Source of the DNA: Bedellia somnulentella
Lineage: Eukaryota > Arthropoda > Insecta > Lepidoptera > Bedelliidae
Length of the DNA stretch: 64,000 nt
Assembly (NCBI GenBank): GCA_963576735.1
Contig: OY755178.1
Span: 5,022,001 to 5,086,000, forward strand
Reading direction: 5' to 3'
Notes under the pieces: generated by a model
Seen by the model: only the letters and a program-made list of their open reading frames with translations
Databases searched by the model: none
What the model was told of the DNA's origin: nothing
Made by a program: the position numbers and the translations under genes
Part shown: positions 11,781-21,977 of the stretch, piece by piece
Numbering within the stretch: the stretch's first letter is position 1
How the letters are laid out: every line of letters starts with the position of its first letter

Positions 11781-11810
11781 ATAATATTCAATTCGTACAT
11801 TTTATTATTT

Positions 11811-12001
11811 ACATACATATACGTATATTCACGGCCATAAATCCCAATAAGGGAAAGCCAGACCTTCAGAGCTAGAAACTCCTGAGTCACACTTGGAAGT
11901 TGATAGGGGAGAGTATGGTAGAAATAAAGTATCGTTGGTGATGGGTCTCCTATGACACCCGTGGGTAGAAAGGGGTATTGACATTCTAAGCCTACACGGC
12001 A
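11811..12001 (-). repeat. SINE-A, internally deleted
   Basis: Tail, hairpin and 5' end are present; about 60 bp after ATGGGTCTCC is missing. Confidence 0.65.
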
Positions 12002-12214
12002 ATTGACTTACTTTAATTTATTTACTTACCTGCTATGCTGAATATAACTTTACTAATCTACCATACAATGATTTTCTGGAAAGATATATGTCGCTGTAGG
12101 TGATAACACCGCTAATTGTACTTTCAGTTAATCTTATAAATATTGCAAATTTAGTTTTGTTAACAGTATACCCATCCCCATCTCGCTGTAAAGTAGGAGT
12201 GACTTTTAGAACTT

Positions 12215-12487
12215 CATACATACATACATATACTCACGGCTATAAATCACTGGAAGGGGTAGCCAGAGCTAAGGAATTAGAAATTCCTCAATTACTTTTG
12301 GGAAGTTGAGTGGGGGAAAGATGTCTAAAAAAGGTTTTTGGTAATGGGTCTCCAACCGCATCGCCAAAAAATCCCTTCAGAGCCCCAATAACTAGGTTTA
12401 CATACACTAGTATAGTCCCAATAATAGGTTTACATACACTCACTGGAAGAAATATGGTAGTGCTATTCTACACCGACACTACACAGC
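12215..12487 (-). repeat. SINE-A with internal duplication
   Basis: Minus-strand copy in which a short block around TAGGTTTACATACACT is repeated at about 12,390 and 12,430, lengthening the element. Confidence 0.65.
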
Positions 12488-12489
12488 AA

Positions 12490-13320
12490 ACTTTATAACT
12501 TCATATACTTACTGTTTATTTTCCTGTTGTAATCTAAACGGATTACAACTTAACTCAGTACGGCAGGCTATTATGCTATTAGTAGCTACCTAGTTGTTCT
12601 AAATTAATTCCCAACAGAAGGATTTAGCCAAGTAAGCTTCTATCACTAGAACCGACTTCATTAATCCGATACTGTTATTCCGAATGTCTGTTTCTGATTC
12701 CTGCTTTGCAGTCCAGGGGCCATAGCACGCTCATGATTATATCGTTAGAAAGATATGAAAATATACGCTGCTATGGAAGTGTGAAAGAAATAGCAGATAT
12801 AAATCACGAGATGTATAGTTATAAAAAATGATATTTATTTAAGTTAAACGGTTTTATGTTAAATATACATTGTAATGCAACATACAACGGCTTGCACATA
12901 TGAAATTGCATCGTGTCAAACCACGCTCTAAACATAAACTGTGTGGAGGGAGACATTATTAACATTATTCGTTCTAAAGTTCAGACTTAAAATTATACAA
13001 ATTCTCGCTTATTCAACAAACGCAATCCACTGCCTTTTAGTTCCGTTTTCAACCATAATAAATGTGGTAAGGTATTAAATGTAGTTATTAGGAGTATTAT
13101 TTTATTTCTTAATATTTTAAGTAAACATCTTAATTGATGACCTAGCTTAAAACTTAATTTTCTTAAATTTTAAGTCGTACCTCGTACCATTGTTAAGTGT
13201 TTAAAAATGGATAATGAACATAAATTTTCCTACTGGTTTTAATTTTCGTAATAATCTAAAACAGGTACAAATTTTAGCCGATCCATTTGATTTTTTTTGC
13301 AGTTTTAGGCGTAGTGTGCA
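12490..13320. other. unassigned AT-rich sequence
   Basis: No gene, RNA or repeat is recognised in this 830-bp stretch. Confidence 0.4.
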
Positions 13321-13323
13321 AGA

Positions 13324-13601
13324 TAGGATAAGGAATGTTAAGGTGGCTTAGGCACATAGATAGGATGGATGAAAGTAAAGTGGCGAAAGAGATATATAGA
13401 GCCAATGTGGATGGTGTTGTTAGTAGAGGACCAAATTGAAAACGTTCTTAAAAAAGTGAAAGTCCGAAGTGAAAATAATAAAAGAGCATGTATAAGAAGA
13501 ATAATTGATGTGAGATAAGCTAAAAAGATTCGTCAGAATCGTGCAAAGTGGCGATCGATAGTCTTTGCCTACCCCAATGGAAATAATGGGCGTAAGTATA
13601 A
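13324..13601 (+). repeat. RTE-like LINE 3' fragment
   Basis: The C-terminal coding remnant runs to the terminal hairpin (CCTACCCCAATGGAAATAATG). The tail is interrupted at once by the SINE-B at 13,602-13,970. Confidence 0.65.
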
Positions 13602-13970
13602 CATAAACATAACATAAACGTTCCCGCCGTTTATCCCCGAAGGGGTTGGCAGAGGTACCAATACTCCTGAACTCACATGGCAAGCGCCATCTAGTTTTCC
13701 AGAGAAGGTACCCACGTTTTGCTAAGACAGTGTACTCACGTGATAGGGGGCAGGCCTATCGCCGTTTTGTACGAATACACTGTCACATGACTAAGTACAA
13801 CTCAGCCATGTGGGTTTCCTCACGATGTTTTCCCTCACCGTTAGCAACCATGATAAATTAACCACACATATGACTTTAGAAAAGACAAATTGGTGTAGGC
13901 CCGTCCCAGGATTGGAACTCACGCCTTTCTGTTTTACGGGCGGGTGTTCTACCCACTGGACTATCATGTC
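13602..13970 (-). repeat. SINE-B, full length with target-site duplication
   Basis: A complete tRNA head (CCAGTGGGTAGAACACCCGC), core, hairpin and tail are present. It is bounded by the 12-bp direct repeat GCGTAAGTATAA at 13,590-13,601 and 13,971-13,982, so it is a retroposed insertion into a LINE tail. Confidence 0.85.
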
Positions 13971-13984
13971 GCGTAAGTATAAAT

Positions 13985-14499
13985 AGGTAAGAAAAAGAAA
14001 GAGAAAACCATTAGTAATATAACGTTGCAGTACTTTTACTAGAAAACGAATCTTGGAGTGCACTTCAAATAATAAAGACCGTATTTGAGTAATATTAAAA
14101 ATGAAAGGCAGCATTTTTGCCGTACTACAGAGCGTGAAGTAGACGTTGAAATCAAATAAAATATAGAAACATATCGAGGTGTGCAGTAAGGAATTGCAAA
14201 GCGCTTTTGTGTACCCATTTTATTCCGTTTTGCTTGTTCAAAATATTCTCTTTACATTATTGTAATAATGCTTATTTCATATCCTTATAACGTATTGGAC
14301 TGTATTTTTGAAACTTTTCTAAAAACTTATATGTGCCATAGACTTGCGCCGTATTATTTGGGTACACTTTGCTCCGCTTCGAATCGATGTTTCGTGCTAT
14401 CAGTCTACATTATTTAAAGTAGTTTGAGCATGAGATGACATTCCAAAAATAGGCGGCAGTAAAAAGTAAAGTGTGGATAAGGCTATATAAGTAATAAAA
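13985..14499. other. unassigned AT-rich sequence
   Basis: Nothing recognisable apart from possible LINE remnants near its end. Confidence 0.35.
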
Positions 14500-14668
14500 A
14501 AAGGCAGGTGTCCGCAGTATGAAGAATAAAAGAGCATGTATGAAAAGATTGACGGATGTAAACGAAGCCAGAGAGGTTTGCCAGGATCGTACAAAGTGGC
14601 GATCGATAGTCTCTGCCTACCCCAATGGGAACTAACGGCGTGAGAATATGTATGTATGTATGCAAGTA
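14500..14668 (+). repeat. RTE-like LINE 3' fragment
   Basis: It runs from AGAATAAAAGAGCATGTATG through GGCGATCGATAGTCTCTGCC to the terminal GCC-TA-CCC-CAAT-GGG...GGC hairpin and TATGTATGTATG tail. It is the clearest + strand example of the LINE 3' end. Confidence 0.75.
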
Positions 14669-14669
14669 A

Positions 14670-15130
14670 TAAAAAAAAGATTAAATTGTTACATTACCAT
14701 ACCATAATTTTCAAAGAGAACTTTTTTTAATGTGAGTTGGATCTCAAGTCATAATTCTTTTTTAACTTTAAAAGTGATTATTAGGCTACTTGCGTGAGAA
14801 GAAATGAGCCAGCGCAATACTTAGCCATACAATACACAGCTATGAAATACAATTATATAAAAATAAATATATTATGTATACACTTCGTATATGGCATTAA
14901 AGGAAAGGTTCGTAGATTCTTCCAGGACCATTTTTGTACCTTGAACTTTGTTCTTTCCCAATTTTTATTTTTGCAGCTATTTCGTTAATAACCATCTATA
15001 ATTGTCTTTACGGACCTGCAGATATCAGCTTAGTTTATTTTTTCCTTCATTAAGCATGAAATTAGCAAGTTAATCTATTTTGATGGCCATTTAAGTCGGC
15101 CAACCATTGATCCATTAAATAAAACAATCT
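14670..15130. other. unassigned AT-rich sequence
   Basis: No gene or repeat is recognised. Confidence 0.4.
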
Positions 15131-15455
15131 CACCTGGTGTTCAGATTACCCACGTTTTCAATGTACTCATGTGATAGAGGACGGGCCTCTTCCATGTTTG
15201 TACGAATACACTTTCAACTGGCTAGGTACAACTCTTCACAATGTTTTCCCTTAGAACGTTATTCCACCTTCCTGAGACGGAGCTACCAAAAATTTAGTGA
15301 GCTAGGAGCCCAAATTTGTCTACTTTTCAGAAGCCTAGCGTTCTGAACGTTATTCCACTAGGCTGAATGGAGATTCTGTGACTTTCAGACGTCTTCATTC
15401 AGTCAAATGGAATAAGCTCTTTACCGTTAACAACCATGATAAATTACCCAAATTA
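15131..15455 (-). repeat. SINE-B fragment split by a ~155-bp insertion
   Basis: The SINE-B core on both sides (ACCCACGTTTT... and CTTTACCGTTAACAACCATG) is separated from about 15,255 to 15,420 by unrelated DNA. That insert contains GTTATTCCAC twice and ends in GGAATAAG, its partial inverted complement, so it is probably a small DNA element. Confidence 0.5.
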
Positions 15456-15539
15456 ATTAATGCATAAAAACACTTGCAAATTATTTAAAAAATAATAGTA
15501 TGAATGCAATTTTTCAGAGTAAATTTGTGTCATTAGGTT

Positions 15540-15710
15540 TTCATCGACCCGGGGTTTAGTTATAGAGCGGGTTTATTCTGGTCGAGCTAATCAACTCTGA
15601 CCTAATTAAAAAATAATACTGACATTATTAAATAATAGAGCTGACTGACTTGTACTGCTTAATCTTAGTAGTCGCGTTTATTTTCCTGGCGAATTATTTT
15701 ATATGGTTGT
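15540..15710 (+). repeat. segment repeated in inverted orientation at 39,013-39,172
   Basis: CCCGGGGTTTAGTTATAGAG through CTGGCGAATTATTTTATATGG reappears as its reverse complement just right of the N gap. It sits immediately left of duplication block A, so it marks an inversion or rearranged boundary between the two blocks. Confidence 0.7.
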
Positions 15711-15730
15711 CAGCTGTTATTTATTGGATA

Positions 15731-15977
15731 TACATACATACATATACTCACGGCTATAAATCCCTAAAAGGGGTAGCCAGAGCTGAGAAATTAGAAATTT
15801 CTCAGCCACTTTTGGAAGTTGAGTGGGGAAAAGATGGTAGAATAAAGGTTGTTGGTGATGGGTCTCCAACCGCATCGCCCAAAAATCCCTTAAAAAGCCC
15901 CAATACCGTTAGTCGCCTCTTACGTACACTCACCGGAAGAAATGGGGTAGTGCTATTCTAAGCCGACACTACACAGC
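15731..15977 (-). repeat. SINE-A
   Basis: Full-length, well-conserved minus-strand copy with intact GGTAGCCAGAG and CCAACCGCATCGCCC blocks. Confidence 0.75.
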
Positions 15978-16296
15978 TATAGTGGATATTATTTATATAA
16001 ACAGTAATACAAGACCATCGAACAAGTACATGGCACTCAAAGTTGCAAGTCGAAAAAGTTTGCGCATCACCATAAGAAGCACTATTACCCCATAGGAAGA
16101 GCTAGGGTCATTATATTTTAAGCCTGCAACACTACAAAGCCACAAAATATGTATTAGATATACTGTCAACTCGTTATACCCAAACCACACTTTTTTCTCA
16201 TTTGATCTATGTGCAATTAATGTATATATTTTTTAACTTACGTTGAAAACATATCTTCAGTTCAATGAATGTGAATAAAAAAATTCAAAAACTTAC

Positions 16297-16455
16297 TCAT
16301 TGTAGCCAAAGCGACAAAAAATACAACGAGAAGTATTATAGTTTTTCTTTTCTTCCGTCCATTTGTATTCTCTCGTCTACAATTCTTGACGTTCGTCCAT
16401 TTAGAATGGTGAGTGTCTTGTCCTTTATTTCTGGGGTCGTTCAAACTGTTTTTCT
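16297..16455 (-). CDS. exon 2 of a probable type II membrane protein gene (copy A)
   Basis: The exon is bounded by an acceptor (CACACTTCTTAG before 16,455) and a canonical donor (GTAAGT, 16,291-16,296 on the minus strand). Both ends are in phase 1, so its first two bases complete the codon left by the exon at 21,460-21,559. It encodes 52 full codons: a polar, basic stretch (RRENTNGRKKRK) followed by one hydrophobic helix (TIILLVVFFVALATM), the pattern of a type II signal anchor with a cytoplasmic N-terminus. The ectodomain exons would lie further left, and none is recognised there. The protein family is not identified; the layout would suit, for example, a membrane peptidase or glycosyltransferase. 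Compared with copy B, Thr replaces Met in the SKW(T/M)NVKN segment. Confidence 0.5.
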
Positions 16456-16854
16456 CTAAGAAGTGTGTCCGTAGGTTGCATATTGATGGCGTATTTCTTC
16501 GAAACCCGCCGACGAATCGCCTGGCTGGAAACCGAAAATTATTCAAACAAATTCTATGAGTACAAACCTCGGAACATTTGTCTTTGTACAGCAATAAATC
16601 TTAGGTTGCAAACTTGTATTTTTACAATTGTACGCTGTAAGTTTAAAGCTTGAATTTTGTTTTTCACTTGACATCGTTGTAATATTGCGATAAAAAATGT
16701 ATTTTATGCGGTGTTTTGTGAAATACTGAACGAACAATACATTTTAAGTTTATTTCGTCTTCAAGTTGTGGGGATACAAATGAACTCATGTCGTGAGAAA
16801 TCTTTTTTAGAAAAAGGTGGGTAACAATAACAATAGTTTTGCACTTAGAGAGTT

Positions 16855-17108
16855 ACATACATACATACATACATATACTCACGGCTATAAATCCCAAGAA
16901 AAGGGTAGCCAGAGCTAAGGAATTAGAAATTCCTCAGCCACTTTTGGAAGGTGCATGGGGAATAGATGGTGAAATAAAGGTTTTTGGTGATGGGTCTCCA
17001 ACCGCATCGCCCAAAAATCCCTTAAAAGCCCCAATACCGTTAGTCGCCTCTTACGTACACCCACCGGAAGAAATGGGGTAGTGCTATTCTAAGCCGACAC
17101 TACACAGC
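16855..17108 (-). repeat. SINE-A, copy A only
   Basis: Inserted between GAGAGTTA and TTTATAAAATG, which are nearly adjacent in copy B (around 41,100). It therefore inserted after the copies separated, or it is an allelic presence/absence variant. Confidence 0.8.
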
Positions 17109-17109
17109 A

Positions 17110-17745
17110 AATTTATAAAATGTAATGTATACAACAATTAGTTTATTGTATGCTCTTTCTATCCAAAAGTCATAGTGAATATGGTGTATTTTATGGATTA
17201 TAATACAGCCACAATCAAGCCAGAGGTCTTGGGTTCGATACCGGGGTTGTTGAGGAGATCTTTTTTTTCGTGATATATAGCCCAGTTTGGTAGAATATTG
17301 CAAGTTAAATAACCTAATAGTAAAATAATAAATAATTATGTCAATTTTATAAATATACAGATATATTGTTCTCGTAATTTTAACAATAAACTGTACATTA
17401 ATATTACATTCACTCATGAGCTCATTTTAACAGTTGATTTATTAAAATATAAAGAATCATGGAAATATTTCATTAATATCGTGAAGATAATGTTAGTTAA
17501 TAGAGAATACTATCTTCACGATCACGATCTACAAAAACTGGCAAATGATTAATCGCATACTTCAACAAAATCTTGATGAATTCCTGATATTGAGAAAACA
17601 TTAAAATACATAACGTAATAAATTTAAACTAATGAAATATATCAAGCAGCGATAGTTTAATGGCTCTTGTGTTCGGCTCCCGAAGCGTCTCGAGTCTCTG
17701 GGTAGAACATATATGGGCTGTAGTCAAATACACATAAGTATCTCA
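17110..17745. other. probable intron, conserved in both copies
   Basis: It lies between the two minus-strand exons. A hairpin ATCGTGAAGATA / TATCTTCACGAT occurs at about 17,479-17,522. No coding sequence is recognised. Confidence 0.4.
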
Positions 17746-17749
17746 AACT

Positions 17750-17995
17750 TGCTGTGTAGAGTCGGCTTAGAATAGCACTACCCCAATTCTTCCGGCGGGT
17801 GTACGTAAGAGGCGACTAGCGGTATTGGGGCTTTAAAGGGAATTTTGGGCGATGCGGTTGAAGACCCATCACCAACAACCTTTATTTTACCATCTTTTCC
17901 CCACTTAACTTTCCAAAAGTGGCTGAGGAATTTCTGATACCTTAGCTCTGGCTACCCCATCTAGGGATTTATAGCCGTGAGTATATGTATGTATG
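17750..17995 (+). repeat. SINE-A with 11-bp target-site duplication
   Basis: Flanked by TATCTCAAACT at 17,739-17,749 and 17,996-18,006. It sits against the tail of a SINE-B. The same insertion with the same duplication is in copy B (41,741-41,994), so it predates the divergence of the copies. Confidence 0.85.
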
Positions 17996-18006
17996 TATCT
18001 CAAACT

Positions 18007-18188
18007 CAAAAGTTCACACCGTATATCCCAGAAGGGGTTGGCAGAGGGTACTAATACTTCCGAACATCACATGACATTTTCACCTGGTGTTTTAAGAGTA
18101 GCCTCGTTTTGCTTGGACAGTGTACTCACGTGATAGGGGGCAGGTCTATCGTAATTTGGTACAAATACACTGTCACGTTACTAATTAT
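18007..18188 (-). repeat. SINE-B, head deleted in copy A
   Basis: The tail and core are present. The remaining ~210 bp, including the tRNA head, which copy B retains (to about 42,390), is deleted, with an AATTATAG-type microhomology at the junction. Confidence 0.7.
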
Positions 18189-18189
18189 A

Positions 18190-19100
18190 GCTATATTCCA
18201 ACTAGTTTATTATAACTTTAGTCACTATTGAAAAAAATTCATTCATAATTACAACTTTTGTCAAGAAAATATTAATAATAATTGGAGCTTAACGTTATAT
18301 TTATAACACGTTTGTCAAATTATATGTCTATGTCTGTTTGTATGTTTTTTTCTATAGGTATCTATTTTGAAACGTTTTGATATCCCTTAGCTTTCCCATT
18401 TTTTTGACATAATTAAAAAGTTTGTGCTGTAAACGCAGAATCGCCATTTATCACCTTTAAATTCCCAATAGGCGAGGATTTTTTTAATTAATTAGTCCAT
18501 TTACTGTGAAATTCCATGCTTCTACAACATTATTTATGTAGTGAAGTTTGCCAACACCATATATATATTATTCTATACTTACAACACACACCATGAAGGA
18601 GAATGGGCACAAATGTATGGTACCTGGTCCCAGCACCAATCAGGATGAGTCATACGTCGTTGGGAAGGATATTTTTTGTGCAATAAAAATAACTTAGTAA
18701 ATTGCTGCCATTTTTGAGAAAGATTACTTTAAAAGTTTTTTTTTGATAAGACTGTTAGTCATGTTTGTTTCATGTTTTTTGATACGTTTTCGATTTAATT
18801 ATGACAATTTATTGCAAACTCAGACAATTTTTACAATGTCGCTTCAGCATTGAGATGTTTAAAGTATAACATAATTACTAAGTTACACCAGAAACATGAA
18901 TTGTCATAATTTCACATAATTAAAGAAATCAAGATTTTTAAAATATCAAAATCGGCAGCTCTAACAAGATTGCCCCCATAGTCTTTTTTTCTACACTAAC
19001 AGGACTTCAGAATTATATATGATTTAACTTGATTGAGAGACATTCAACATGGGGATCAAAATGGCCATCCTCCTTTAGCCTTCGTCCATACGTTTTCGAA
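18190..19100. other. unassigned intronic sequence
   Basis: Conserved in copy B (42,410-43,310) but without recognised coding or repeat content. It is AT-rich with long T runs. Confidence 0.4.
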
Positions 19101-19113
19101 GTATGGTTAATAT

Positions 19114-19244
19114 TAATAAATAAAGAATAAATAAAGGAAAGAAAAATTTCGACACAGGCGGGCACACAAAAAAAATTTTTCTTTCCTTTATTTATTAGTA
19201 ATAATCCCCACATGAGGTTTTCATGAACAAAAAGATTTAAATTA
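19114..19244. repeat. SINE-C insertion with inverted 5' part, copy A only
   Basis: Flanked by the 12-bp repeat TATGGTTAATAT at 19,102-19,113 and 19,245-19,256; copy B has a single, slightly different site near 43,305-43,320. The right part is SINE-C 3' sequence on the + strand (TTTCTTTCCTTTATTTATTA, then CCCCACATGAGG). The left part is SINE-C sequence in reverse, including GACACAGGCGGG from the tRNA-like head. A head-to-head structure of this kind is typical of twin priming. Confidence 0.75.
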
Positions 19245-19259
19245 TATGGTTAATATGTA

Positions 19260-19440
19260 TGTCTGGAATACTACACGATTTCTATTTGCGAGTCCAGTGA
19301 TGAGCGCAAAAGAGTATGTCATCTAAATCTATTCTTATATTGTAAAGGTAAAGTAATTTCATACCAGAAAGCTACAATATTCAGGAGAGTTATAGGCTGT
19401 ATATCGTCACGCAAAATTTCATAACGGGTGAGTAGTGATC
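19260..19440. other. unassigned intronic sequence
   Basis: Shared with copy B; nothing recognised. Confidence 0.35.
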
Positions 19441-19495
19441 AAAGAAATCTTAGATATTCGTAAAAAGATGCTACCCGTGCAAAGCTCGGGCGGTC
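19440..19495 (+). mobile_element. Helitron 3' terminus (non-autonomous)
   Basis: Ends ACCCGTGC-AAAG-CTCGGGCGGTCCACTAG before T, the CTAG end with a GC-rich hairpin typical of Helitrons. Related sequence on the minus strand is at 55,717-55,915. The 5' end was not located. Also present in copy B (about 43,510-43,561). Confidence 0.55.
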
Positions 19496-19942
19496 CACTA
19501 GTCGATCAATAATTTTCTTTGTCTATGACAAAGTTGTTATACAACCATAGTGATTTCATAAATCCACTCGTAGTGAATGAACCTTTTACTTCATTAAAGT
19601 AGCTACACTCTAAAGAGATTACTACAGATAGGTGTCAAACATAAAAAACTGCTATGCCAATCGGGGTCCGTAATAAAATGAGTTAGGCAGTGAGAGAGTT
19701 AAAATTGTAATCCGTTGCAGCCAGGTGGTAGCACGCTCCAATTGAATTATGCAAGCTGGTCACTTCGCTGAGCCGAATCTGTTTTTGGGTCAAACTAAAT
19801 TAGGGACAGTTTGTTCGGCAGAATCGCAGAAATACTGAGCGATATCGCTGATTCACTATTAATAATCTTGTTTGTTGATCGCTTTGATGGTTTTTGTTTG
19901 ACTGCAATACATGCGCATTTAAATATTGTTTTCGTATTATCA

Positions 19943-20085
19943 TAAATCCCTAAAAGAGGAGCCAGAGCTTCAGAATCAGAAAATTCTTCAGCCACTTTTA
20001 GAAGTTAAGCGGGAAAAAGATATTTAAATAAATGCTTTTGGTGATGGGTCTCCAACCGCATCTCCCAAAAATCACTTAAAAAGTA
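19943..20085 (-). repeat. SINE-A fragment
   Basis: The hairpin-proximal half of SINE-A, ending at CCCAAAAATCACTTAAAAAG. Also in copy B at 43,993-44,138. Confidence 0.6.
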
Positions 20086-20094
20086 TAATTGTGT

Positions 20095-20490
20095 ATATGT
20101 CGTTAGATGATTTGATGTTTAGTTTTTTTTGCAAAAAACCTAGGGATTTTGCAAAAATCCGGATAATTAGACAACGGTTATAATATTTTCTAATCTTACA
20201 AGGTTTTTTGTGAAAAAACTAGTTGGTTTAGTATGACTCCGAAACGAAATGTCAGTTTTTCATAACATTCATTGTAAGATACAGATTTAGGGATATGACA
20301 AAACCGAATTGATACGCGCTTTTTCCGTATGGTTTTGGGTTAGAGTAACACTAATCCGACGAGACCAAAGAGAAGCAACTAAGCGAGTTTGGTCTTTTCT
20401 ATTAGTTGATGGTCGATGTTCATGCACTAAAAATCTTATTTTAGCCCTTCAACTGATAATTGTAGTGGATTGTAAACGTTAAAGCATGTG
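20095..20490. repeat. unclassified insertion in copy A
   Basis: About 390 bp absent from copy B, where the flanks are joined through a palindrome (44,161-44,207). It contains GATGATTTGATGTTTAG and GGATAATTAGACAA, which recur at about 62,785-62,850, so it belongs to the same repeat family as that inverted-repeat element. Confidence 0.45.
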
Positions 20491-20856
20491 TATTATACAC
20501 ACGCTTTAAAAAAGGCAAAGGCTTATTGGTATATGGGTATATGGGTTGGCAATTCAATGACCACTTATATATGTATTACATAACCAATTTATTGTAACTG
20601 GCTGGACATGTGGCGCATTAATTATTGTAAAGCTACAGAATATCACAGAACGATTTAATAATATATGTTTTTATTTTACGTCAAGTCTTGATGTTATGTA
20701 AATATGAATGTACAAGTTTCTGCTAGCGCCATCAGCTAGATATGGGATAAATGTGAATTATTTTTGAGGAGTATGGTTGTAGTTAATACAATGAATCTGT
20801 TGTAATAAAATATACTTATAAAAATACGTTTTTATAAAACGTGTTTCTTATTTTTA

Positions 20857-21215
20857 ACTAATAATGTTTGTTTGTTTGTTTTTTATACTGTAAAATATTG
20901 TTAGAAAGAGAATATAATAACGCATCTAGTCCACATTCTATGGCAATAAAAATCTATAATAAACTGCCAAAACCTCTAAGAGACTATCGCTCTCTAACCT
21001 CACTATCGCTCATTTCTCAAAAAATCTTAAGGAGCTACTAATAAATAAATGCTATTATAGTCTAAGTGAATATCTCAATGATAAATTATAATTACTTCGT
21101 CCTCTCCTCTAATTGCTGTGCCCAACAGGGTCCACAATGCTCTAACATAATTACATACTTACCATCTAAGAAAACCATTGTGGAACGCAATAAATCTATT
21201 GAGTATTGAGTATTG
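20857..21215 (+). mobile_element. CR1-like LINE 3' end, copy A only
   Basis: Encodes the reverse-transcriptase C-terminal motif (IYNKLPKPLRDYRSLTSLSL) and ends in ATTGAGT tandem tail repeats. Copy B has a short AT-rich sequence instead (44,925-44,960). It is 5'-truncated. Confidence 0.6.
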
Positions 21216-21459
21216 AATACTCATTTAATTGTTAATATGTATTATTATGAAGTTACAACATTTAATAATTTTAAGATTTATATTGCCATCTGAGAAAAAA
21301 AGAGCGGTAAACGGGGTATTGAAAAAGAAAATGGCGGCGGAATAAAGGGTTGACACTTATATTTGAGAATCAAATTGTAAAACGTGCAGTTAATACAAAT
21401 CAAGCTAAGAATTAATACTTTTAGAATTAAATCGTACGCATAAAATGTTTATTACTTAC

Positions 21460-21559
21460 CAGAAGAACACCAAGGAGGCGCTTTGCGCATTTTATCACCG
21501 CTAGAGTTATTTGAGTTTTCACAAACATTTTTACGAGCGTTCCTAGATATCATTACCAT
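21460..21559 (-). CDS. exon 1 of the minus-strand membrane protein gene (copy A)
   Basis: Starts at the first ATG after an in-frame stop and encodes 33 codons plus one base, ending at a near-perfect donor (CTG then GTAAGT). The leftover G joins AG at the start of exon 2 (16,455) to give an uninterrupted frame across the ~5-kb intron. The peptide is polar and Asn/Ser-rich (ENSNNSSGDKMRKAPPW) and would form the cytoplasmic N-terminus. The start lies about 420 bp from the oppositely transcribed gene at 21,978, so the two may share a promoter region. The splice sites and reading frame are kept in copy B, with a synonymous Ser codon change. Confidence 0.55.
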
Positions 21560-21977
21560 AATGTATGCTCGTTAGGTAACTATTCCATCTATTTGTTAGG
21601 TTTTGAATTTTTTGTTAAGTTTGTTCGTTTATTATGTGTGAAGACTGCAACTAAATTAATCAATTAAATTAATACCGGGAAGCGCGTTCTTTTGTTTTTT
21701 TTATTAGACACGTTTTATTGTTTCAAGTTTTGAGTTTTTTCAGCCACATTATATTTCAAATCTTTTTGTACTCCATGGACAGTGATATACTTTTATTATT
21801 CATACTAATTAACCATGAATATTGAGTTACTTTCTTTTTGCTCAACCAAAAGAAATTAATCCCGTTATAAGTTCAAGTGCAATTTGTTTATCGTCGCATA
21901 TTTAACCAATTAATTTAAATTTCACGGCCAAGGTTTTAAATGAACTAAACTCTTTGAAGCGGAACAGTTGGATAGCC
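21560..21977. promoter_or_regulatory. divergent intergenic (candidate bidirectional promoter)
   Basis: About 420 bp separate the minus-strand exon 1 from the + strand gene. The region is strongly conserved with copy B (45,295-45,711). I do not see an unambiguous TATA box. Confidence 0.35.

Noticed and set aside
19013..19213. Minus-strand peptide shared with 43,215-43,397 (SKTYGRRLKEDGHFDPH)
   Set aside because: Kept in both blocks but lacks splice or start signals I trust, and the surrounding frame differs between copies.
21954..21977. TTG start for gene 1 and GTG start for gene 2 (22,756)
   Set aside because: Non-ATG starts are not expected in an insect gene; ATGs at 21,978 and 22,762 are used, with the upstream-exon alternative noted for gene 1.
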